The notes: a model not told the origin generated them from the sequence alone. Positions 37,919 through 46,552 are shown, numbered from the stretch's first letter. The stretch: 64,000 nt of DNA from Actinocatenispora thailandica (GCF_016865425.1 NZ_AP023355.1:4090198-4154197), one strand, 5' to 3'. Numbers and translations: made by a program.

Positions 37919-37966
37919 CCGCACCATCGGCGTCGGGTGCCACCGCACCGTCGGCGTCGGGTGCCG
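37919..37966. repeat. Two-copy 24-bp direct repeat
   Basis: CCGCACC(A/G)TCGGCGTCGGGTGCC(A/G) at 37919-37942 and 37943-37966, between the glycosyltransferase stop and the deacetylase ribosome site. 22 of 24 positions match. No function evident. Confidence 0.8.
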
Positions 37967-38002
37967 CCGCGGCGGGGGCGCCGCAACGAGGGAGGAGCAC
38001 CG

Positions 38003-38779
38003 ATGAGCGGGCGAAGCGGGCCGGGCGGCCGGGCGCGGCGGCGACTGGCCGGTACGGCGGCGGTCGCGGTCGCCGGGGCGGCCGCGGTGCACGCCGCGCC
38101 GGCGGCGCTGGCGCTGGCCGGGCCGCGGCGGGTGTTCGCCCCGACCCTGGCCGGCACCGGCCGCGCCGACCACGTCGCGCTCACCTTCGACGACGGGCCG
38201 GACCCGACGTCGACCCCCCGCATGCTGCGGCTGCTCGCCGACCGCGGGGTGACGGCGACGTTCTTCCTGGTCGGCGCCAACGTGGCACGGCACCCGCAGC
38301 TCGCCGCCGAGATCGCCGCGGCCGGCCACGAGCTGGCGGTGCACGGGCTGCACCACCGGCTGCTGCTGCGGTACCCACCGCGCCGGGTCGCCGATCACCT
38401 GGCCCGGGCGCACGACCTGGTGGCGACCGCGGCCGGCACCCCGCCCCGCTTCTTCCGCCCGCCGTACGGGGTGCTGAGCAGTGCCGCGTGGGCCGCGGCA
38501 CGCCGACTCGGCATGCGTACCGTGCTGTGGACCACCTGGGGCCGGGACTGGACGGCGCGCGCCACCGGCCCGTCGGTGTACCGGACCGTGGCCAGGGACC
38601 TGCGGGGCGGCGGCACCATCCTGCTGCACGACACCGCGAGCGACACCGCCGCGCCCGAGTCGTGGCGGGCCACCCTCGCCGCGGTACCGACGATCCTCGA
38701 CCTGTGCCGCGACGCCGGGTGGAAGGTGGGTCCGCTGGGCGACCACGGGCTGCCCGACCCGCCCGGCCGGGCCCGGTGA
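38003..38779 (+). CDS. Exported polysaccharide deacetylase (NodB fold)
   Basis: A 258-residue carbohydrate esterase family 4 enzyme. Basic N-terminus (RARRRLAG) then a hydrophobic stretch (TAAVAVAGAAAVHAAPAALALA), so it is exported or membrane-tethered. NodB motifs: MT1 LTFDDGPDP (catalytic base Asp and metal Asp), MT2 HELAVHGLHHRLL (metal His pair in H-x3-H-type spacing), MT3 RFFRPPYGVLS, MT4 region WTTWGRDWTA and MT5 ILLHDTAS (catalytic His). ATG with a strong ribosome site (GGGAGGAG). It would remove N-acetyl groups from a cell-wall or surface glycan; the upstream glycosyltransferase suggests an envelope glycolipid or polymer. Confidence 0.9.
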   Translation: MSGRSGPGGRARRRLAGTAAVAVAGAAAVHAAPAALALAGPRRVFAPTLAGTGRADHVALTFDDGPDPTSTPRMLRLLADRGVTATFFLVGANVARHPQLAAEIAAAGHELAVHGLHHRLLLRYPPRRVADHLARAHDLVATAAGTPPRFFRPPYGVLSSAAWAAARRLGMRTVLWTTWGRDWTARATGPSVYRTVARDLRGGGTILLHDTASDTAAPESWRATLAAVPTILDLCRDAGWKVGPLGDHGLPDPPGRAR

Positions 38780-38812
38780 CCGGCGCCGGACGGTACCGGC
38801 GGGGCACCTGAC

Positions 38813-38945
38813 GGGTCCGCGCCGCCTCCAGGGCCCACGGTCGTGACGAGGTCCGCACCGCCTCCGGGGCCGACGATCTGTGACGGGCCCGCCCACCATC
38901 GCCGGGGCCGCCGTCGGTGACCGGGCCCGCCCACCGGCCCCGCAC
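38813..38945. repeat. Degenerate 36-39-bp tandem repeat
   Basis: About three and a half units that start GG(T/C)CCGC and end GTGAC, for example 18-19-base GTGAC(C)GGGCCCGCCCACC blocks near 38881 and 38920. It lies in the 553-bp gap 38780-39332. The rest of that gap shows short GC palindromes and no frame I would call a gene. Confidence 0.6.
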
Positions 38946-39332
38946 CGGCCGGCCGCGGACCCGGCGTTCCGGGTGCGTCCGTGCTGCGAGCAGCCCAACC
39001 GGATCGGTCACGCCCGGCCGGGGACGTGAAGACAGAGCCCCGGCAAATGCGGTAGAAAGTGGCAAGTACCGGTGCCGGTCGCCCCGCCGACACCGTCCAC
39101 GCGTTGCGAGGTGGTCGCATGCTTGCCCGCCGGCGGTCCGCCGTTGTCGGCCGTGCCGGCAGGTCCCGGCAGCTGCCGACGCCGCCTGGCGCCCTCCACC
39201 GTCACCGCTTAGGACACCCACTGTGATCCGAACCGCTACCCCGAGTGCGAAGCCCGGCAAAAGACGAGCTGGGCAGCGGTCTCGGCGTGGTGCGGGTGCG
39301 CGGCGCACCCATCGATCCGGCACGATGTGTCC

Positions 39333-40700
39333 GTGACGGCAGACCCGGAGGCCGCGCTTTCGGCCCTCCCGTGGCGCCTCGACCCGGAGACGCTCCGCGA
39401 GTCGATCGACGACCGGGAGCCGGTCGATGCTGCCCGCGCCGCGCTCACCAGCCAGCTCGCGCTGCCCGGCAGCGACGCCGCGCGGTCCCGCCAGTACGGG
39501 CTGCGGTCGGTGGCGCACCGGCTGCTCGGCGAACTGGACGCGGCGCTCGACGACGGCAAGCGGGCGGTCGAGGCGGCGGATCTGACCGGCAGCATGCGCC
39601 GCACCGCGATCGCCCGGGCCCGGCTGGCGCACGCGTACCAGGCGGCCGGTCAGCACGCCGCCGCCGACCGGGAGTACGCGCTGGCCGCCTCCGACGACCT
39701 GCCGGACCGGCTGCGTGCGGCGATCCACCTGCAGACCGGTACCTGCTGCTTCGAGCAGGGTCGCAACATCGAGGCGTGCGAGCATTTCGAGAAGGCGCTG
39801 GCGCTGCGGCCGGACGCCGGCTCGGACTTCGTCCAGACGGTGGAGACCGCGCTGGAGGCCGTGCTGATGCACGCCACCCTCCGCGGCTGGGGGCCGTACC
39901 GGCGGACCCGGCCGGAACTGCTCGGTCAGGAGCCGGTCCCGGTGTGCGTACGGGACGCCTCGACCGGCCGGTGGAGCTACCGGGATCCGGCCGGCGAGCA
40001 GGTCATCGGGCCGATCTTCGACGAGGCGAAACCGTTCCACGACGGGAAGGCATGGGTACGGCGGGCCGGCGCGCTCGGCTGGGAGGTCATCGACCAGCGC
40101 GGCGAGTCGCTGTCCCGGCCGCGGCGGCTGCGCGAGGCGGCCCCGTTCAGCGAGGGCCTGTCCTGGGTCCAGCCGACCGACGAGCCGGACAGCTGGCAGG
40201 CCATCACCGTGGACGGCGAGGTCGTGGTGCCGGCCGACGGGTACCTCGATCCGCGGCCGTTCCGGTTCGGGCTGTCGGTGTTGCGCCGCGGCGACGGGGT
40301 GTTCGGCGCGATCGACCGGTACGGCGAGGTCGCGGTCCCGTTCGACTACGACCGGTTCTGCACGGCGACCGCGGACGGCCGGCACATCCTGGGCTTCACC
40401 GCCGAGCGGCTGGCCGTGGTCGACCGGATCGGCCGCCGCGGCGTGCTGGACACCGCCGGCCGGCTGGTGGTACCGGCCTGCTACGCCGACGTGCACATCC
40501 ACCCGGTCGGGTTCCTGATCAAGCTGGACGACTCGGTCTACCCGCACCCCTCGGACGCCGACAAGGTGCCGGGCGAGCCGGGTAGCTGGGGCGCGCTGAA
40601 GCGGGACGGCAGCCTGCTGATCGAGCCGCGGCACGAGACCCGGGAGGGCATCCTGCGCGACATCGACAGCCGGCTACGCGACTCCCGCGCCGTCCTCTGA
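39333..40700 (+). CDS. TPR and WG-repeat protein
   Basis: A 455-residue cytoplasmic protein. Residues about 20-185 are helical tetratricopeptide-like repeats (RTAIARARLAHAYQAAGQHAAADREYALA and CCFEQGRNIEACEHFEKALAL). Residues about 205-435 contain WG-type repeats (WSYRDPAGEQVIGPIFDEAKPFHDGKAWVRR, LGWEVIDQRGE, AITVDGEVVVPADGYLDPRPFRFGLSVLRR, FGAIDRYGEVAVPFDYD, RGVLDTAGRLVVPACYAD), beta-strand repeats of unknown binding role. GTG 39333 is chosen over GTG 39327 because CACGAT (39321-39326) lies exactly six bases before it, matching the leaderless pattern. It may be a scaffold; no enzyme motif. Confidence 0.8.
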   Translation: MTADPEAALSALPWRLDPETLRESIDDREPVDAARAALTSQLALPGSDAARSRQYGLRSVAHRLLGELDAALDDGKRAVEAADLTGSMRRTAIARARLAHAYQAAGQHAAADREYALAASDDLPDRLRAAIHLQTGTCCFEQGRNIEACEHFEKALALRPDAGSDFVQTVETALEAVLMHATLRGWGPYRRTRPELLGQEPVPVCVRDASTGRWSYRDPAGEQVIGPIFDEAKPFHDGKAWVRRAGALGWEVIDQRGESLSRPRRLREAAPFSEGLSWVQPTDEPDSWQAITVDGEVVVPADGYLDPRPFRFGLSVLRRGDGVFGAIDRYGEVAVPFDYDRFCTATADGRHILGFTAERLAVVDRIGRRGVLDTAGRLVVPACYADVHIHPVGFLIKLDDSVYPHPSDADKVPGEPGSWGALKRDGSLLIEPRHETREGILRDIDSRLRDSRAVL

Positions 40701-40756
40701 CCCCCGCCCCCGACCCACCCCGTCCCATCCTCCCCCGGCCCCGCCCGCCCCGCCCG

Positions 40757-40816
40757 GTTGATCATGGCGTTATCTGTTCAGTAAACGCCACCCAACAAGA
40801 CGACACCATGATCAAC
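40757..40816. terminator. Nested inverted repeat between convergent genes
   Basis: Outer arms GTTGATCATGG (40757-40767) and CCATGATCAAC (40806-40816) are perfect reverse complements. Inside, GGCGTT (40766-40771) pairs with AACGCC (40784-40789) around a 12-base loop. The two stems share two bases, so they compete. It sits between the WG-repeat gene and the sulfatase gene, both ending toward it, and is clearly less GC-rich than its surroundings. A terminator or a dispersed GATCATG-type intergenic repeat are both possible. Confidence 0.65.
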
Positions 40817-40829
40817 GGCCGTGCCGGCG

Positions 40830-42152
40830 TCAGAGGGGGGTGGCGCGGCGTTGGCCGGCGGAGCGCGGCGCCGCGGGTTCGATCGTCGCGGCGGCCTCAC
40901 CGGCGGCGGCGAGGCGGGCGAGCAGGCGGTCGCGGAGCTGGTCGGCGACCTCGCGGTGCGACGCCAGGCCGGCCAGATTGGCCAGCTGGTGCGGGTCGGA
41001 GACGTTGTCGTACAGGACGTCCTCGACGTAGCGGGTGGCGGCCGGGTCCTGCCAGCCGTCCGCGTCCGGCGCGGTCACCGCGTACGTGTAGTCCCGGGTC
41101 CGGATCGCCCGGCCCACCTGCGACTCGGAGATCTGCACGTACACCTCCTCGGGCCAGTCGGTGGCGCCGCGCACCGCGTCCCGCACCGATCGGCCGGGCA
41201 GGTCGTCGTGCGGCAGGCCGGCCGCGTCCAGCAGGGTCGGCGCCACGTCCAGCAGGCTGACCAGCTCCGGCCGGCGACCGCCACCGGCGAAGCCGGGACC
41301 GTGGAACGCCAGCGGGATCCGGATCGACGCGTCGTGCGCGGACCGCTTGTACTCGCCGTTGCGGGTCTTGAAGTGGCAGCCGTGGTCGGTGGTGTAGCAG
41401 ACCACGGTGTCGTCGAGCCGGCCGAGGCTGCGCAGCGCGTCCAGCAGCCGGCCGAACCCCTCGTCGACCCGCTTCACCATCCCCCAGTAGCCACCCAGGT
41501 GCTGCTGGGTGGAGCCGCCGAGCGCGGCCAGATCCGGCGGCACCCACCGGTTCTCGTACCGCTCCCGGTAGCCGTCCGGGGCCGGGTAGGCGTCCCGGCT
41601 GTTCTGGTGGTGCGGCTCGATCACCGACACGAACAGCAGGAACGGCCTGTCGTGCGGCCGGGACAGCCAGCGGATCGCGGCATCCACGAAGGCGTCCGAC
41701 CGGTACCCGGGCAGCTCGTGCAGGACCCCGTCACCGTCGTACAGCTTCGCGTCGTAGGCGTCCGACATCAGCTCGACCGCGTCCGCGGCGAACCAGTCCT
41801 GGTACCCGCCGCGCAGTTCCGGCGGCACCGGCTCGTCGTCCATCTCGGCCAGGTGCCACTTGCCGATGTACGCGGTCTGGTACCCGCCGGCGGCGAACCG
41901 GCGGGCGATCGTGTCGGCGTCGGCGGGCAGTGGGATCCCGTTGCGGTACACCCCGGTGTCGGTCGGCCACCGACCGGTCTGCAGGCACGCCCGGGTCGGC
42001 GCGCACACCGGCTGGTTGGTGAACGCGTACTCGCAGAAGGTGCCGCGCTCGGCGAACCGGTCGAGGTTGGGGGTCAGCTGCAGCGGGTTGCCGTGCAGTC
42101 CCATCGTGTCCCACCGCTGCTGGTCGGTCAGGAACACCACGACGTTGGTCAT
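40830..42152 (-). CDS. Type I sulfatase, no signal peptide
   Basis: A 440-residue alkaline-phosphatase-fold sulfatase that hydrolyses a sulfate ester. The formylglycine site is C50 in CAPTRACLQTGR, the Cys-type C-x-P-x-R signature that needs a formylglycine-generating enzyme (none visible here). Metal and active-site cues: FLTDQQRWDTMG (Asp at residue 10), YIGKWHL (Lys-x-His), SVIEPHHQ and YTTDHGCHFKTRNGEYKRSAHD. The protein starts directly with MTNVVVFLTDQQ, so it is cytoplasmic. It follows an ABC sugar importer by 6 bases and is the last gene of that operon. So the sulfated sugar is probably imported intact and desulfated inside. Confidence 0.92.
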   Translation of the reverse strand: MTNVVVFLTDQQRWDTMGLHGNPLQLTPNLDRFAERGTFCEYAFTNQPVCAPTRACLQTGRWPTDTGVYRNGIPLPADADTIARRFAAGGYQTAYIGKWHLAEMDDEPVPPELRGGYQDWFAADAVELMSDAYDAKLYDGDGVLHELPGYRSDAFVDAAIRWLSRPHDRPFLLFVSVIEPHHQNSRDAYPAPDGYRERYENRWVPPDLAALGGSTQQHLGGYWGMVKRVDEGFGRLLDALRSLGRLDDTVVCYTTDHGCHFKTRNGEYKRSAHDASIRIPLAFHGPGFAGGGRRPELVSLLDVAPTLLDAAGLPHDDLPGRSVRDAVRGATDWPEEVYVQISESQVGRAIRTRDYTYAVTAPDADGWQDPAATRYVEDVLYDNVSDPHQLANLAGLASHREVADQLRDRLLARLAAAGEAAATIEPAAPRSAGQRRATPL

Positions 42153-42158
42153 CGAGCC

Positions 42159-43007
42159 TCACTTCAGTCCGGTCAGGGCGACACCGCGGACCAGGTATCG
42201 CTGGGTGAAGAAGAACAGCACCGCGGTCGGTACGAACAGCACCACGGCGCCGGCCGCGGTCAGGTTCCACTGGGTGAAGAACTCCTGGTTGAACATCGTC
42301 AGCCCGACCGGCATCGTGCGCATGTCCGTGGTGGAGGTGGCAAGCAGCGGCCAGAGGAAGTTGTTCCACTGGAACACGAAGGTGAACAGCGCCAGCACCG
42401 CGAGGGCCGGCTTCGCCTGCGGCAGGATGATTCTGAAGAAGATGCGCAGCTCGCCGGCGCCGTCGGCCCGGCCGGCGTCGATCAGCTCGTCCGGCAACGC
42501 GGCGAGGAACTGCCGCATCAGGAAGATGCCGTACGCGTCGCACAGGAACGGCACCACCAACCCCTGGTAGCTGTTGAGCCAGCCCAGCTGCGAGAACAGC
42601 ACGTACACCGGGATCATCCGGACGAAGAACGGCACCATCAGGGTGGCCAGCACCGCGATGAACAGCGTCCGCTTGAACGGGAACGAGAACTTCGCGAACG
42701 CGTACCCGGCGAGCGGGTCGAGGATCAGGTGCGCGACGGTGATGGTGCCGGCCATCACGATGCTGTTGACGAAGAACCGCGCGTAGGGCACCTGGTCGAA
42801 CAGCCGCTGGTAGTTGTCGAAGTGCGGGTGCGCCGGCCACAGCACCGGGTTGCCGGCCAGGATCTCGCCGTCGGACTGCAACGACAGGGAGATCATGTAC
42901 GCCAGCGGGATCACCGTCAGCAGGCACACCACCAGTACCAGCGCGTAGCCGACGCCGCGGGCACCGGGGAACAGCCGGTCGTTGCGGTTGCGCTCAGGAC
43001 TCGCCAC
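42159..43007 (-). CDS. Carbohydrate ABC transporter permease (MalG type)
   Basis: A 282-residue inner-membrane permease of the CUT1 family. Six helices; the cytoplasmic EAA loop DELIDAGRADGAGELRIFFRIILPQAKPAL couples it to the ATPase. The first helix (VGYALVLVVCLLTVIPLAYMISLSLQ) and the C-terminal YLVRGVALTGLK are typical of MalG-like proteins. The GTG at 43007 overlaps the end of the MalF-type gene by 14 bases, so translation is coupled. No ATP-binding subunit is in the operon; such importers often share a multi-sugar MsiK-type ATPase encoded elsewhere. Confidence 0.92.
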   Translation of the reverse strand: MASPERNRNDRLFPGARGVGYALVLVVCLLTVIPLAYMISLSLQSDGEILAGNPVLWPAHPHFDNYQRLFDQVPYARFFVNSIVMAGTITVAHLILDPLAGYAFAKFSFPFKRTLFIAVLATLMVPFFVRMIPVYVLFSQLGWLNSYQGLVVPFLCDAYGIFLMRQFLAALPDELIDAGRADGAGELRIFFRIILPQAKPALAVLALFTFVFQWNNFLWPLLATSTTDMRTMPVGLTMFNQEFFTQWNLTAAGAVVLFVPTAVLFFFTQRYLVRGVALTGLK

Positions 43008-43902
43008 GTTGACCCACCTTGAGCTGGATGAGCGACAGCACCAGGATCACGATCAGCAGCAGGTAGGACAGCGCCGAGGCGTACCCGAAGTCGCGGAAGC
43101 CGAACGCGGTCTTCCACACCTGGTACACGTACAGGTCGCTGGCGTTGTCCGGGCCGCCCTGGGTGACCAGGTAGGGCAGCGCGAACTCCTGCATCGCCGA
43201 GATGACGCCGATCACCGACACGAACAGCGTGGTCGGCGCGAGCAGCGGCAGCGTCACGTGCCGGAACCGGCGCCACACCGACGCGCCGTCCACCTCCGCC
43301 GCCTCGTAGTACAGCCCCGGGATGCCCTGCAGACCGGCCAGGAACAGCACCGTGGTGTAGCCGACCTGCTGCCAGATCGCGATCGCCACCAGGGTGGCCA
43401 GCGGATGCTCGGCCAGCAGGTTCTGGGTGGGCAGGCCGACGCTGTGCAGCGCCCGGTTGAGCACCCCGGTGTCCGGGTCGAGGATGTTGCGCCACAGCAG
43501 ACCGACGATCGCGATCGAGGTCAGGTACGGCACCAGCAGGATGCCGCGGAACACCGACCGGCCACGCATCCGCTGGTTCAGGATGACCGCGAGCACCAGG
43601 CCGAGCACGATCGCGCCGACCACCACACCCAGCCCGTACTGCACGGTCACCCAGAACGCGTGCCGCGCCACCGGATCACCGAACGCCTTGGTGTAGTTGC
43701 CGAACCCGGCGTACACGTCGGCCCGCGGCCCGGTGAACACGCTGGTGTACAGCTCCCGGAACAGCGGGTAGAAGAACAGCAGCGCAAAGAACAGCAGCGC
43801 CGGGGCGAGGAAGGCGAGCGCGGTGCGGGCCTGCCGGCGGCGCATCGGCGCCCGCCGCCGGACCGGTGCCACGGCGGCGGCGCGCTCGACGGTGGCGACC
43901 AC
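42994..43902 (-). CDS. Carbohydrate ABC transporter permease (MalF type)
   Basis: A 302-residue permease partner. A cationic N-terminus (RRRAPMRRRQAR) precedes six helices beginning TALAFLAPALLFFALLFFYPL. EAA loop: LYYEAAEVDGASVWRRFRHVTLPLLAPT. LVTQGGPDNASDLYVYQVWKTAF is the usual MalF-type extracellular and helix-6 segment. GTG start 4 bases after the stop of the binding-protein gene. With 42159-43007 it forms the transmembrane channel. Confidence 0.92.
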   Translation of the reverse strand: MVATVERAAAVAPVRRRAPMRRRQARTALAFLAPALLFFALLFFYPLFRELYTSVFTGPRADVYAGFGNYTKAFGDPVARHAFWVTVQYGLGVVVGAIVLGLVLAVILNQRMRGRSVFRGILLVPYLTSIAIVGLLWRNILDPDTGVLNRALHSVGLPTQNLLAEHPLATLVAIAIWQQVGYTTVLFLAGLQGIPGLYYEAAEVDGASVWRRFRHVTLPLLAPTTLFVSVIGVISAMQEFALPYLVTQGGPDNASDLYVYQVWKTAFGFRDFGYASALSYLLLIVILVLSLIQLKVGQRGES

Positions 43903-43905
43903 GGT

Positions 43906-45237
43906 TCAGCCCCCGACCAGCGTGGTGGCGCGGGACCGGAAGTTGCGCACCGCCTCGGCCGGGTCGCCGTTCTTGACGATCGTCGACTGGTACGCCGAGC
44001 GCAGCGTGTCGTCCAGCTGCGCCGCCTTGCCGGTGGCGTCGATGCCGTTCGGCCAGCTCTGCCCGTACCCGAGGGCCCGCGCCACCGCACCGATCTGCTT
44101 GTCGTCCTGCACCCAGCTCTGCTTCGCCCAGCTCTTGCGCGGCATCGTCACCCCGGTCTCCTTGGTGACCGCGTTCTCCACGCTCAGCGCGGTGAGCCGC
44201 TTGATCAGATCCCAGGCCAGGTCCTTGTGCTTGGCCTTGGCCGGGATGAACACCCCGCTGCCGGCGAAGTTGGTGGCCCGGACCTGGTGCTTGAGCGGCA
44301 GCGCCAGCCCGTAGTCCAGGTCCGGCGCGGTCTTCTTGATCGGGACGAAGTCCCAGGGCCCGCTGAGCATCATCGCGGCACGCTTGGCCACGAACAGCTT
44401 CTCCGGCCCCTCGTAGTCGGCGGTCGCCGACGGCGCCGGCGACACCTTGTACTTGTAGATCAGATCGTGCTGGAAGCGCATCGCCTCGATCGCCTGCGGC
44501 ACCGGTGTCATGACCTTCTTGGTGTCGGGGTCCCAGTAGTGCACGCCGTTCTGCAGCATCCACGGCGACAGGTAGCCCGGGTCGGAGTTGATCGCCACGC
44601 CGTACCGGTCGCCCTTGGTCAGCTTGCGCGCCACCGCGAGGAACTCGTCCCAGTCCGCCGGTGGCTTGTCGATGCCGGCGGCGGCGAACATGGCCTTGTT
44701 GTAGAACAGCAGGTTGCAGGTCAGGTGCAGCGGTACGCCGTAGGTCTTGCCCTGGTAGCGCACGTTGCGCAGCGAGTTGGCCTGCCAGTCGTTCGGGAAG
44801 CCGACCTGCTCGCCGTCCTTGGCGATGTAGTCGTCCAGGGCCAGCGCGTCGCCGGTCGCCGCGTAGGACAGCGGCCAGCCGCTGCCGTCGTCCTCGACCA
44901 GGTCGGCCACCTGCCCGGACTGCATGTCCGCGGCGAGCTTGGTCTGCAGGTCCGGCCACTGGAACTTCTGCCAGTTCACCGTGATGCCGTGGTCGGACTC
45001 GAACTTCTTGATCAGCTTCTCGTACGCGGCGTAGCCGTGCCCGGCGTTCCAGTACAGCGTGAACGTCTTGTCGTCGCTGCCGCCGCCCGCGCTCGGCGCG
45101 TTGCCGCCGCACCCGGCCAGCGCGCCGACACCCAGCGCGGCCGCGGATCCGAACACGCCGCGACGGGTCCATCCGGTACCGGTGGTGCGGGGCCACGGTG
45201 TTGCCGGGTCCGCGGTGCGGTTCTCTCGCTCGACCAT
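43906..45237 (-). CDS. Sugar ABC transporter solute-binding lipoprotein
   Basis: A 443-residue family 1 binding protein. Signal: twin Arg (GWTRRGVFGSAAALGVGALAGCG) with lipobox LAGC, so it is probably exported by Tat and lipid-anchored on Cys43 or near it. Mature part: FTLYWNAGHGYAAYEKLIKKFE, VNWQKFQWPDLQTKLAADMQSG, DLVEDDGSGWP, TYGVPLHLTCNLLFYNKAMFAAAG and a C-terminal lobe with GVFIPAKAKHKDLAWDLIKRL. It captures the operon's sugar; with the sulfatase downstream, a sulfated glycan fragment is the natural guess. The leader has a GGAAGGG/CCCTTCC hairpin (45270-45299) between lacI and this gene that may set the dose of the downstream genes. Confidence 0.93.
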   Translation of the reverse strand: MVERENRTADPATPWPRTTGTGWTRRGVFGSAAALGVGALAGCGGNAPSAGGGSDDKTFTLYWNAGHGYAAYEKLIKKFESDHGITVNWQKFQWPDLQTKLAADMQSGQVADLVEDDGSGWPLSYAATGDALALDDYIAKDGEQVGFPNDWQANSLRNVRYQGKTYGVPLHLTCNLLFYNKAMFAAAGIDKPPADWDEFLAVARKLTKGDRYGVAINSDPGYLSPWMLQNGVHYWDPDTKKVMTPVPQAIEAMRFQHDLIYKYKVSPAPSATADYEGPEKLFVAKRAAMMLSGPWDFVPIKKTAPDLDYGLALPLKHQVRATNFAGSGVFIPAKAKHKDLAWDLIKRLTALSVENAVTKETGVTMPRKSWAKQSWVQDDKQIGAVARALGYGQSWPNGIDATGKAAQLDDTLRSAYQSTIVKNGDPAEAVRNFRSRATTLVGG

Positions 45238-45343
45238 GGTGACTCCTCGTCTGTCTGGAGGTTCCGGCAGGAAGGGCTGTCGGCGCCCAACACCCTTCCG
45301 GTCAGGACCTCTGGTGGGCCGATCCGGCGTCGCCCGACGGCGC

Positions 45344-46408
45344 TCAGGTCGATTCGCGCACGATCAGCTGCCACGGTTGGGGTATCCGGTCGCCCGGCAG
45401 TTCGTTCGGCGCCGCGATGCGCTCGAACAGCCGGGTGACCGGGACGGTGAAGTCGAGCTTCGGCAGCCCGACGGTGGTCAGCGCCGGCCGGATGGCCGAC
45501 CCCTCGGTACCGTTGCCGATGCCGGCGATCGCGAGGTCGCCCGGCACCGAGGCGCCCAGGTCGCGGGCGGCCCAGATGGCGTCGATCGCGCCCCGGTCGG
45601 AGGCGGAGATCAGCGCCGTCGGCGGCCGGTCGGCGCGCAGCAACCGCTGCGTCTCGACGTACGCGCGTTCCCGCACGTCCGCGCCCGGCACCACCAGGCG
45701 CGGGTCCAGCGGTACCCCGGCCGCGGCGAGCGCCGCCGCGACCATCCGGTACTTCAGCGACTGCACCTCGTCGTCCGGCGCGGCGAGTTCCACGTCGTGG
45801 GCGAGGTAGCCGATCCGGGTGTGGCCCCGGCCGAGCAGGTGCCGCACCAGGTCGGTCAGCGCGGCCCGCTGGGCCAGGTCGACCACGTCGAACCCGGCCG
45901 GCTCCAGCGCGTCGTGGAAGACCACCAGCGACAGGCCGCTCGCGGCGAGCCGGCGCAGCTCGTCCGGCTCGATCAGGGTGCCGTTCGCGACGATCGCCCC
46001 GTCCACGTACCGCTCCCGCAGCACCCGCAGCGCCGACGGCTGCGGCCGGGACGCCGCCGCCGGCTCGGTCGGCGGGCTGGACGGCAACGGCAGCGCGATC
46101 ATCGAGTAGCCGGAGGTCGCACCGATCGTCTGCACCTGCTCGGCGAGCCGCTCGACCCACGGGTTGTCCGGCATCCGGTAGACCACGCAGACCAGTTCGG
46201 TGCGCCGCCGCCGCAGCGACCGGCCCGAGTGGTTGAGCCGGTAGCCGAGCTGCTCGACCGCCCGCAGCACCCGGTCCCGGGTCTCCGGGGTCACCGGCGT
46301 GGCACGGTCCCGCCGGCCGCTGAGGATGTACGAGACCGTCGCGGTGGAGACACCGGCCGCGGCGGCCACGTCGCGCTGGGTGGGCGCACGGCCCGCGTTT
46401 TCCGGCAT
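45344..46408 (-). CDS. LacI-family regulator of the sulfosugar operon
   Basis: A 354-residue LacI/GalR repressor. HTH in PTQRDVAAAAGVSTATVSYILSGRRD (residues about 9-34); hinge LRRRRTELVCVVY; effector domain with DGAIVANGTLIEPDELRRLA, GHTRIGYLAHD, PTALISASDRGAIDAIWAAR and PALTTVGLPKLDF. ATG 46408 follows ribosome site GAGGGGG. It heads the operon with the ABC importer and sulfatase genes, so it probably represses them and itself. The promoter lies at 46449-46477 and a TTTCCT-GT-AGGAAA palindrome at 46487-46500 is the best operator candidate. Confidence 0.92.
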   Translation of the reverse strand: MPENAGRAPTQRDVAAAAGVSTATVSYILSGRRDRATPVTPETRDRVLRAVEQLGYRLNHSGRSLRRRRTELVCVVYRMPDNPWVERLAEQVQTIGATSGYSMIALPLPSSPPTEPAAASRPQPSALRVLRERYVDGAIVANGTLIEPDELRRLAASGLSLVVFHDALEPAGFDVVDLAQRAALTDLVRHLLGRGHTRIGYLAHDVELAAPDDEVQSLKYRMVAAALAAAGVPLDPRLVVPGADVRERAYVETQRLLRADRPPTALISASDRGAIDAIWAARDLGASVPGDLAIAGIGNGTEGSAIRPALTTVGLPKLDFTVPVTRLFERIAAPNELPGDRIPQPWQLIVREST

Positions 46409-46448
46409 CGCACCCCCTCGGCCCGTCGGTCCGCGATGGCTGGTTACA

Positions 46449-46500
46449 CGATTACCCACGCGAGGTGGCGAAGTCAATACCATACCTTTCCTGTAGGAAA
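46449..46500 (-). promoter_or_regulatory. lacI operon promoter and upstream palindrome
   Basis: Minus strand: TTGACT (46477-46472), 17 bases, TAATCG (46454-46449); start of transcription expected near 46442, giving a leader of about 35 bases. The palindrome TTTCCT-GT-AGGAAA (46487-46500) lies just upstream of the -35 box and about 52 bases before the plus-strand gene at 46553, so one regulator could affect both directions. LacI binding is inferred. Confidence 0.6.
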
Positions 46501-46552
46501 AGAACCTCCCGCGCGGCGCTCGACCCTTGCCGTGATCGACTAGCCTCCAACC

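Noticed and set aside
37937-38002. Longer start for the polysaccharide deacetylase
   Set aside because: The extension is Arg-rich, overlaps a direct repeat, and the ATG at 38003 has a strong ribosome site followed by a normal signal segment.
40821-43022. Plus-strand open frame opposite the sulfatase and permease genes
   Set aside because: Shadow of the minus-strand operon; no motif.
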